Below the pieces are notes generated by a model, which saw nothing but the letters and a program-made list of their open reading frames with translations, was not told the DNA's origin and searched no databases. Shown piece by piece: positions 5,784-11,473 of a stretch of 12,629 nt of DNA. Both the position numbers and the translations under genes were made by a program. This DNA comes from Silvanigrellales bacterium (GTDB taxonomy: Bacteria > Bdellovibrionota_B > Oligoflexia > Silvanigrellales > Silvanigrellaceae), in contig JANQPW010000371.1 of the NCBI GenBank assembly GCA_028285285.1, forward strand, positions 1 through 12,629, given 5' to 3'. Positions within the stretch are counted from its first letter, which is position 1, and every line of letters starts with the position of its first letter.

Positions 5784-6996
5784 AGAGTAGTTTATTGAGA
5801 ACAGAGATGGGGAGGCGCTCGGAGCCACACTCTGAGGAGTTCTGAGACTCGCTCTTGCAGAAGTCAACTAACGCTGATGGAAAGGGGCCCAGGGCCCAGC
5901 TGCCTTCCACGCAAAATTTGAGTTTTTCGTTGTAGCTGCTCCCTCGTGGGCAGAGGTTGTCCCCTCGGGCCGATTCGTAGAGTTTGCGCGACCAGCGGTT
6001 CGTCTGGCAGGTCTCCGACCCACCTCCCCATTTCTCACAGAGATCCCGCATGGGTTTTGTGAAAGCACCCATGACCTCGCTCGAACTCGCGCAGTAGGGC
6101 ACTCCTCTCGAATTTGAGACTGGTCGCTGCAGTTGGAAACCACTTGGGCAGTCATATTGTCCGAGAGAGGCGGCCGCCCGATCCGTTCCGCCGTTTCCTT
6201 CCCGAGGATCTGCAGGGGTTGGGGTTCGAGCAGGTGGATTTCCAGAGTTGTCTGGGCTGTCTCCGCTGGGTGGTTGACTCTCTCCAGTGGGGCTTAGCAA
6301 AATGAGAACCCATACGTTTTCCCCGTTTCCTTCCTTTGTGGGAAGCGTGGCTGCGCCCATTTGAGTGTGTTTTTCAAAGAGGATGTTCTGGCTCGAGGGT
6401 GTGGCTTTCAGCCACGCCTGAAGGATTTCGGCCTCCCCACCGCTGCCGAGGGCGAGGACCTGGCCTGAGGTGAGAGGTCCAGAAAAACCAGTCGCTCGCA
6501 GGCGGCTGCCAAGGTCACAGACCGAAGCTGCTCCGTTGGAGAGGTTGCCGCGCTCGACAATCTCATAGGCGTGGAGCAGCGCGAGTTCTTGAATTTTTTG
6601 ATTGATTTCCAAAGCCTTGAGATCGGCCTCCGTTCTCGCTTTGTTGATTCCGTTGGTCAGCCCTTCAGTGCCACCGCTGCGCACTGTGTTTTCACGGATT
6701 TTGTTGAGCACCGTTTCCAAGCTCTTGCGGCACTCACTGAAGCCATCAGTCAGGCGCAATGAGCCCAGATCGGGAATGGAGGTCGCAGAGGTATTTTCCA
6801 CCCGGATTGAGGAGGGAGGTGGGCTTGTAGGTGGACGCGGTACGGTTGTGTTCGTCGAGATGGGGTTCGGCTTCTTTGTTTTGACCAGCGGTCTCTGACA
6901 AGATGTTGAGAGAACACCCAGCGCACACAGTGCGGCCACACTGCCCAGACGTTGCCATCTTTTGAGCTTTGGGAAGATATAACTTCCTTGAATCAT
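5782..6996 (-). CDS. CAP-superfamily (SCP/PR1-like) lipoprotein with two C-terminal four-Cys repeats
   Basis: 404 residues from ATG 6996, with AGAGGA at 7002-7007; a longer frame to 7047 lacks this. A basic start, a hydrophobic core and VLSTSC (Cys 33) mark a lipoprotein signal. A Pro/Ser/Thr linker (about 40-75) leads to a domain at about 85-235 resembling CAP proteins: helix with LLHAYEIVERGNLS, then LRATGF, then EAEILQAWLKATPSSQNIL, then MGAATLP and the strand ENVWVLILL. The usual second CAP histidine and the GENI segment (here SGQVLALG) are altered, so any metal site is doubtful. A second Pro-rich linker (about 236-275) precedes two repeats with cysteines at 283, 302, 320, 330 and 349, 362, 380, 390. 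In both repeats the last three Cys are spaced 18 and 10 apart. It probably heads the operon with the GHL10-like gene. CAP assignment is by pattern only. Confidence 0.75.
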   Translation of the reverse strand: MIQGSYIFPKLKRWQRLGSVAALCALGVLSTSCQRPLVKTKKPNPISTNTTVPRPPTSPPPSSIRVENTSATSIPDLGSLRLTDGFSECRKSLETVLNKIRENTVRSGGTEGLTNGINKARTEADLKALEINQKIQELALLHAYEIVERGNLSNGAASVCDLGSRLRATGFSGPLTSGQVLALGSGGEAEILQAWLKATPSSQNILFEKHTQMGAATLPTKEGNGENVWVLILLSPTGESQPPSGDSPDNSGNPPARTPTPADPREGNGGTDRAAASLGQYDCPSGFQLQRPVSNSRGVPYCASSSEVMGAFTKPMRDLCEKWGGGSETCQTNRWSRKLYESARGDNLCPRGSSYNEKLKFCVEGSWALGPFPSALVDFCKSESQNSSECGSERLPISVLNKLL

Positions 6997-7165
6997 TATG
7001 GTCCTCTTCCCGGTTCTCCGGAATTGGAGCGCCCCGCAGGAGAGCATTCAAATTTCGGGCCAAAAGGCTGTCCTTTGCGAGTTTCATCAAAACTTATTGT
7101 ATAGGATAACGGTAAATCTGACTCTGAAGAAAGGCCATCAATTCCATGAGTTTCGGAAGGGAGTT
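6997..7165. other. Divergent promoter region between the CAP lipoprotein and TldD genes
   Basis: 169 bases between divergently transcribed genes. An A/T-rich core at 7086-7110 includes TTGTATAGGATAAC on the + strand and TATACAAT on the - strand, so both genes may start transcription here. A weak + pairing is TTGCGA (7075-7080), 17 bases, TGTATA (7098-7103). No element is a strong match. The frame upstream of ATG 7166 is open through this region but shows no protein family. Confidence 0.35.
7156..7163 (+). promoter_or_regulatory. Strong Shine-Dalgarno setting the TldD start
   Basis: GAAGGGAG directly precedes TT-ATG at 7166. It makes ATG 7166 the most probable start rather than the in-frame ATG at 6998, which lies one base beyond the divergent CAP gene's start and has no such site. 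The spacing is short at two bases from the final AG, but the purine tract is long enough for pairing further upstream. Confidence 0.65.
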
Positions 7166-8812
7166 ATGAAACAAAAGAACTGTCGTGTTTTGCTGCAAGC
7201 CATGCGTCTTGAGAGAGATCGCGCCATGAACGGCCTGGCGTCTCGAAAACACCCGAAGCCGTATTTTGTGAGTTACCTTGTTAGGAGCACGGAAAAACAC
7301 AATGTGTGGGGAAGGTATGGTGCTGTTTGGCATGAAGCAACAAGTGAAAAGCGCCAATGCTACGCTGACATTCGGGTGGGTAGCTATGTCTTCGACCACG
7401 TTCCAAATGGTGGCCTTGATGACAATTGTGATGAGGCTGAGTCTTTTGACATGATCGATCTTCCGCTGGAGTGTGAGAGCGATGCGGTGAGGTTTTCACT
7501 GTGGAGGTTAACAGATGCACGATACCGGGAAGCAGTGGCCGACTATTACGCGAAGAAGTCGAGAGATCTGAGTTTCATCAATTTGAACAAAGGAACACGC
7601 TCGTTTATAAAACTTGCCCCAGAGACTTCGCATAAGCGCTTACAGACTTTTTCCCCTCCGAAGGAGCAGCACAGAAAACTGGTGCGCCGCCTCAGCGAGG
7701 TTTTCAAGCCCTTCCCAGAGATCAAAAACTCTTATGTGGAGTTGACTACTCGTCTGCAAACAAAGCTGTTCGTGAGTAGTGAGGGTGTTGAAAGGGTCTG
7801 GCAGGAGCCGGTGGTTGAACTAGTGGCTTATTTTTGGCTCTTGGGACGGAAAAATGAAGATCAAGGTATGACTCTGAGCTTCATGGCTCACGACAGCAGC
7901 CAGTTGCCCAGTGAGAAACGCCTTGAAGAAGCCCTTCGTGAACGCATACAGGTGACCTACAAGCTCGACAGGGCAAAGATCTTGAACTCATATGCCGGGC
8001 CTGTGTTGCTTTCCGCAAAGGCCGCTGGTCTGTTTCTCCATGAAGCAGTTGGGCATCGACTAGAGTCGAACCGATTTCTCGCCGACGACGAGGCGCGGGC
8101 TTTCAAAGACAAACTTCAAAAACGAATCATGCATCCAGATTTGAGCATTGTCGATGATCCCACTGTTCGGTCATGGAAGGGCCAACCGCTTGTTGGGGCC
8201 TACACTTTTGACGATGAAGGTGTTCCATCTCAGAGGGCTACGCTTGTTGAGAAAGGTGTGCTCAAAGGGTTTTTGGCGAGCCGATCTCCCTACAAGCGTG
8301 GTCAGCATCGTTCCAACGGCCATGCACGTAGCCAGGGTTACGAACGGCCCATCAGTCGAATGGGAAATCTGCTCGTGAGGAGTCATTCGTCTAAAAGTTG
8401 GGAGGTTCTCAAAGAGGAGATGTGTGAGGAGCTCAGACGACGCAATCTTCCCTTTGGAGTGATCCTTTATGAGGTTGAGGGAGGTGAAACTGGCACTGAT
8501 GCCTACGACTTTCAGGCGTTTCTGGGGGAAATCACAATAGCCTCACAAATTTTTCCCAGTGGTCGCGAGAGATATATTAAAGGTGTGGACTTCGTGGGCA
8601 CCCCCCTCTCCAGCCTGAATCAGATTTTGGCCGTCGGTTGTGAGCTTTCGCTCGACAATGGGCATTGTGGCGCGGAGTCGGGTCTCATCCCCGTTTCCAC
8701 GGTCGCGCCTCCACTTCTCATGTCAAACCTTGAGTTGCAGGCGAAGGCTCCTACAAAAGTGACAAACTACCGGCTGCCTCTGCCATGGTTTGAGTCTCCT
8801 TCTTCCAAGTGA
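7166..8812 (+). CDS. TldD-like metalloprotease (TldD/PmbA family)
   Basis: 548 residues. The zinc site is complete: HEAVGH (His 292, Glu 293, His 297), plus Cys 501 in NGHCGAESG, which corresponds to the third ligand of TldD. Flanking family blocks are clear: GPVLLSAKAAGLFLHEAVGH, FDDEGVPSQRATLVEKG, RMGNLLV, and the closing CGAESGLIPVSTVAPPLL. The N-terminal half (1-260) is longer than in E. coli TldD and has the 'P-x-PYFVSYLV' opening (30-39) of the larger TldD-related proteins of delta-proteobacteria. No signal peptide is seen, so it is probably cytoplasmic. Known TldD works with TldE/PmbA as a protease on unfolded or modified peptides; no partner is encoded in the window. It is followed by the PilZ and glycosyltransferase genes on the same strand, with a 91-bp gap that may hold a separate promoter. 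Confidence 0.9.
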   Translation: MKQKNCRVLLQAMRLERDRAMNGLASRKHPKPYFVSYLVRSTEKHNVWGRYGAVWHEATSEKRQCYADIRVGSYVFDHVPNGGLDDNCDEAESFDMIDLPLECESDAVRFSLWRLTDARYREAVADYYAKKSRDLSFINLNKGTRSFIKLAPETSHKRLQTFSPPKEQHRKLVRRLSEVFKPFPEIKNSYVELTTRLQTKLFVSSEGVERVWQEPVVELVAYFWLLGRKNEDQGMTLSFMAHDSSQLPSEKRLEEALRERIQVTYKLDRAKILNSYAGPVLLSAKAAGLFLHEAVGHRLESNRFLADDEARAFKDKLQKRIMHPDLSIVDDPTVRSWKGQPLVGAYTFDDEGVPSQRATLVEKGVLKGFLASRSPYKRGQHRSNGHARSQGYERPISRMGNLLVRSHSSKSWEVLKEEMCEELRRRNLPFGVILYEVEGGETGTDAYDFQAFLGEITIASQIFPSGRERYIKGVDFVGTPLSSLNQILAVGCELSLDNGHCGAESGLIPVSTVAPPLLMSNLELQAKAPTKVTNYRLPLPWFESPSSK

Positions 8813-8813
8813 T

Positions 8814-8840
8814 TTGATCCTTCTTCAAACGTGGTATCAT
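8814..8840 (+). promoter_or_regulatory. Possible sigma-70-type promoter before the PilZ gene
   Basis: TTGATC (8814-8819) and TATCAT (8835-8840) match the -35 and -10 consensus at four and five of six bases. The 15-base spacing is short. The element lies just after the TldD stop and could drive the PilZ-glycosyltransferase pair independently, with a leader of about 60 bases. Confidence 0.35.
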
Positions 8841-8903
8841 AGCGGGGTGTGTGCCTCGTGCATGCTTTTTCTTCAGCGAGACCTCGCCAGCAAAAAGGGA
8901 GGG

Positions 8904-9323
8904 ATGGGTTTGGTGGGCAACGGCCCGGGTTCACATCGGCCCTCAGGCAACACCTCACAGGAACAGGATCACTACTCGGCACGAGCGCCACGTTTTCCAA
9001 GTCATGCCTTGGTTGAAGCGCGTACCAGCTGGTGGAATCCTTTTGCAAAGAGCAGTGCGGTGCTTTTGGATATGTCGGTCACCGGTTTCAAGATCCAGTT
9101 CGTCGAGCGTGTTTCCCTCAAGAAGGAAGATAAATTGCAGCTCATCATTCCTTTGGAACCTTTTGGTCTCATGGGTGGGGGCCGGCTCAACCTTAAGGCG
9201 CAGGTGAAATGGTTCGACGAGCCCGTGATGCGAGCTGGTGGCATGTTTTTGAACTGTTCCGATCAAGAAAGGCTCATGATTGAGGGTATACTGGCCAGTG
9301 TTATCAGTCGTCGGCCAGCGTGA
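8904..9323 (+). CDS. PilZ-domain protein
   Basis: 139 residues if started at ATG 8904. A purine tract AGGGAGGG lies directly against that ATG, so TTG 8910 or GTG 8913 are equally possible starts. ATG 8862 is in frame too but has no Shine-Dalgarno. The PilZ signature is visible as an Arg pair in RAPRFPSHALVEA (R27, R30) and DMSVTGFKIQF (D56, S58, G61), matching the D/N-x-S-x-x-G motif, followed by beta strands (LQLIIPLEP, LKAQVKWFD) and AGGMFLNCS. PilZ domains bind cyclic di-GMP and pass the signal to partner proteins. The first motif is normally R-x3-R, whereas here two residues separate the arginines, so ligand binding is uncertain. Its stop overlaps the start of the glycosyltransferase (GTGA), implying coupled translation. 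Confidence 0.8.
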   Translation: MGLVGNGPGSHRPSGNTSQEQDHYSARAPRFPSHALVEARTSWWNPFAKSSAVLLDMSVTGFKIQFVERVSLKKEDKLQLIIPLEPFGLMGGGRLNLKAQVKWFDEPVMRAGGMFLNCSDQERLMIEGILASVISRRPA

Positions 9324-10468
9324 CGTCACAAGAGCTTTCTCGGCAGTGCCACCTTTGTGTTGTTGATCACTACTGCACCGACAGCCACAGATATTGGTTA
9401 GAAGGGCTGAAGAGGCAACTGAGCCACTGGCAATGGACGGAGCACACTTTGGGAGCGCGTCAGTTCTCGTGGCAGATGAGGGCTGGCGTTTGTGAGCAAC
9501 TTGATGATGGACTTCGCTTCAATGCACCAGAACTGCGTGAACCCCATGCGGGAAATCGTGTTCTACTGGTGACCAGTACCGTTGACCTCACCTCTTTGTT
9601 GGCTTTTCTTCCTGGTCGATCTCGGCCCTCCATATTGCTCTATATGCATGAAAACCAGTTTCAGTACCCTCTTTCAGATCACCAACACACAAGCGTTGAG
9701 CTTCAAATGACCCAGATTTTTTCTCTTTTGCGAGCCGACCAGATCGTTTTCAATTCGGAGTTCAATCGTCACAGCAGCGCCTTGGGGGTCAAACACTTTC
9801 GAGCCCCTCTTCCCAAGACCGTTCGCAGCCTTCTTCGCAAAAAGATCATCGAGTCTCCGGTTGTGCCGGTGGGGTTACAGGCCCCCCATGGCGAGGGGCG
9901 AAGTTCTGCTCGCTCTCACCCATCGCCCACTCTTATTTGGAACCACCGGGCGGAACACGACAAAGCTCCCGAGACATTTTTTGCTGCGGTGCGTCTTCTG
10001 TTGCCAAGCTTTCCTGATCTGCGGATCATCATGACAGGACGCTTTCCAGCTCACACAAAACACCGGGAAGATGCTCTCAAACTTGAGTTTCAGGCCAACA
10101 CGCTTCACTGGGGTTATGTGGACTCAAGGTTAGAGTATGAAAACCTGCTCCGGCAGGGCGATTTTGTGATTTCAACGGCGCTTCAAGAATTTCAGGGTCT
10201 TTCAGTGCTGGAAGCCTGGCGGCTGGGCCTTGTGCCTTTGGTGCCCAACCGGTTGGCTTACAAGCACATTGTGCCCGAGTCGCATCGCTACGATGGAAGT
10301 GCTGAGGACACCGCGGCCGACGCTCGCGGTTTGGCCGAGCATTTTGTGAAACTGTGGGAAAGGAAACTCTCGAGCTCGTGGGGAGCAATTGCTGTTCCAT
10401 TTCCGTCTCGCTTTCACCTTGAAAAAACATCACGAGCTCTTGATGGGCTGTTGCGCTCCCTGCTCTGA
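9320..10468 (+). CDS. GTDC1/DUF3524-like glycosyltransferase (tRNA-queuosine mannosyltransferase family)
   Basis: 382 residues from GTG 9320, which shares GTGA with the PilZ stop. No own Shine-Dalgarno is seen, so translation is probably coupled. Blocks match the GTDC1 family: an N-terminal strand with DSHRYWLEGLKRQL (21-34; family 'GSHK...GL'), LYMHENQFQYP (107-117), VFNSEFN (143-149), WNHRAEHDKAPETFF (207-221) and LHWGYVDSRLEY (262-273). A GT-B-type nucleotide-sugar segment follows, DFVISTALQEFQGLSVLEA (281-299). Human GTDC1 (QTMAN) transfers mannose from GDP-mannose to queuosine in tRNA-Asp. Whether this bacterial member acts on tRNA, a nucleoside or another acceptor cannot be told from sequence. 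No queuosine genes are in the window. The last 39 bases overlap the convergent CDF gene. The family call is strong; the substrate is inferred. Confidence 0.85.
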   Translation: MTSQELSRQCHLCVVDHYCTDSHRYWLEGLKRQLSHWQWTEHTLGARQFSWQMRAGVCEQLDDGLRFNAPELREPHAGNRVLLVTSTVDLTSLLAFLPGRSRPSILLYMHENQFQYPLSDHQHTSVELQMTQIFSLLRADQIVFNSEFNRHSSALGVKHFRAPLPKTVRSLLRKKIIESPVVPVGLQAPHGEGRSSARSHPSPTLIWNHRAEHDKAPETFFAAVRLLLPSFPDLRIIMTGRFPAHTKHREDALKLEFQANTLHWGYVDSRLEYENLLRQGDFVISTALQEFQGLSVLEAWRLGLVPLVPNRLAYKHIVPESHRYDGSAEDTAADARGLAEHFVKLWERKLSSSWGAIAVPFPSRFHLEKTSRALDGLLRSLL

Positions 10469-11350
10469 TTCGTCTGGATCTGCGTGGATAACGACGTCTG
10501 CATTGAACTCCCTTTTGAGCTCTTCCTCCAGATCTTCGACCTTTTGGTGAACGTCATGGAAACTGAGATGATTCGGCAAGGTCACGTGGAAGTCGAGAAG
10601 ATAGTGCGAACCGCTGCGGCGGCCACGGAATCGATGAATGTCGACGATTTCCGGGATCAGTTTTTTTGCGTGGATCTGCACGTCGCGTTTGAGCTCATCT
10701 CCCACGTCGTGGTCCATCAGTTCATCCACGCTTCTCCTCAGGAGTCGGTAGCCAGAGTGCGCAATTTTCAATGCAAAGAGAGATGCAATGAGAGGGTCGA
10801 GCCAAGCCACGTTTGTGAGCGCAACAAGGGAGAGTCCTACCGCCGAACCAAGGTTGGCAAAAACGTCTCCACGGTAGTGTTCTGAATCGGCAAGGAGGGC
10901 AGGTGAGTTGTGGTGACGAGCGTGAACGGTCAGCCACCCGGTGATGAGCATGCTCACAAGAGCAGCTCCGAGAAAGAAGAGCACTGCAAACCAGGTGCTT
11001 TCACCTTCCAACGAACCATCTGGAAAAAGGCGAAACAGGGACTCCGCCGAGGCACCGACTATGGTGAGCGCCCCACCAAAAAGAAGGGCTCCTTGACCCA
11101 GGCTTGCAATGGACTCTGCTTTTCCGTGACCATAGGGATGATCTGCGTCTGGTGCCTGACGCGCAAAGACAAGGGTTTTGCGGTTCACAAGGCTAACAAT
11201 AAAGTCCATCGCGCTATCCCACGCCGAAACCGCTACCACCAGAGAACCGGTGACAATAAAGAGAAGAGACTTGGAAACCGCCAGGAAAAGGGCAGCTAGC
11301 GCTGCAACCGTTGCTGCTTTTTCTGGGCCGAGAAGTCTGTTCGAAAACAC
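10430..11350 (-). CDS. Cation diffusion facilitator family transporter (FieF-like)
   Basis: 306 residues from GTG 11350. This start is chosen because GGGAG lies at 11362-11366 and a good promoter ends just upstream; TTG at 11368 is the alternative and adds six residues. The protein has six predicted membrane helices (about 10-200) and a cytoplasmic C-terminal domain. The transport-site residues of FieF are present: D45 and D49 in AWDSAMDF, and H158 and D162 in HYRGDVFAN. D45/D49 fall at the same numbers as in E. coli FieF, supporting the start. HPYGHGKAE (71-79) is the family block after helix 2. The C-terminal domain carries several His (HRFRGRRSGSHYLLDFHV, and VIHADP) as in the regulatory metal site. 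Such proteins export Zn, Fe, Cd or Mn in exchange for protons; the exact ion is not decided here. The 3' end overlaps the glycosyltransferase by 39 bp. Confidence 0.9.
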   Translation of the reverse strand: MFSNRLLGPEKAATVAALAALFLAVSKSLLFIVTGSLVVAVSAWDSAMDFIVSLVNRKTLVFARQAPDADHPYGHGKAESIASLGQGALLFGGALTIVGASAESLFRLFPDGSLEGESTWFAVLFFLGAALVSMLITGWLTVHARHHNSPALLADSEHYRGDVFANLGSAVGLSLVALTNVAWLDPLIASLFALKIAHSGYRLLRRSVDELMDHDVGDELKRDVQIHAKKLIPEIVDIHRFRGRRSGSHYLLDFHVTLPNHLSFHDVHQKVEDLEEELKREFNADVVIHADPDESEQGAQQPIKSS

Positions 11351-11378
11351 GCGCTGATCGTCTCCCAAGAGTTTAGGA

Positions 11379-11407
11379 ATTATGGACTGTTGTCTTAGCT
11401 TTTTGAA
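11379..11407 (-). promoter_or_regulatory. Sigma-70-type promoter for the cation exporter
   Basis: On the - strand, TTCAAA (11407-11402) and CATAAT (11384-11379) are 17 bases apart, matching four and five of six consensus bases. A start site near 11372 would leave about four bases before TTG 11368 but 22 bases, including GGGAG, before GTG 11350. This is why the GTG is preferred as start. Confidence 0.5.
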
Positions 11408-11461
11408 GAAATCTCAATAAGCAGAGGGCCAGATCCGACTGCATAGGTGGAAGGGTAGCAA

Positions 11462-11466
11462 AGGAG
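11462..11466 (+). promoter_or_regulatory. Shine-Dalgarno supporting a TTG start
   Basis: AGGAG (within AAAGGAG) stands seven bases before TTG 11474. An in-frame TAG at 11456-11458 closes the frame just upstream, and no ATG or GTG lies between, so this site decides the start of the last lipoprotein gene. Confidence 0.75.
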
Positions 11467-11473
11467 CCGAGAG

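Noticed and set aside
5772..5867. N-terminal extension of the GHL10-like protein
   Set aside because: It would overlap the CAP lipoprotein gene by 86 bases and put 32 residues before the signal peptide. The Shine-Dalgarno at 5778-5783 points to ATG 5771.
6998..7165. N-terminal extension of the TldD gene to ATG 6998
   Set aside because: The frame is open, but the extension matches no family. ATG 6998 lies against the divergent gene's start without a Shine-Dalgarno, and ATG 7166 has a strong purine tract.
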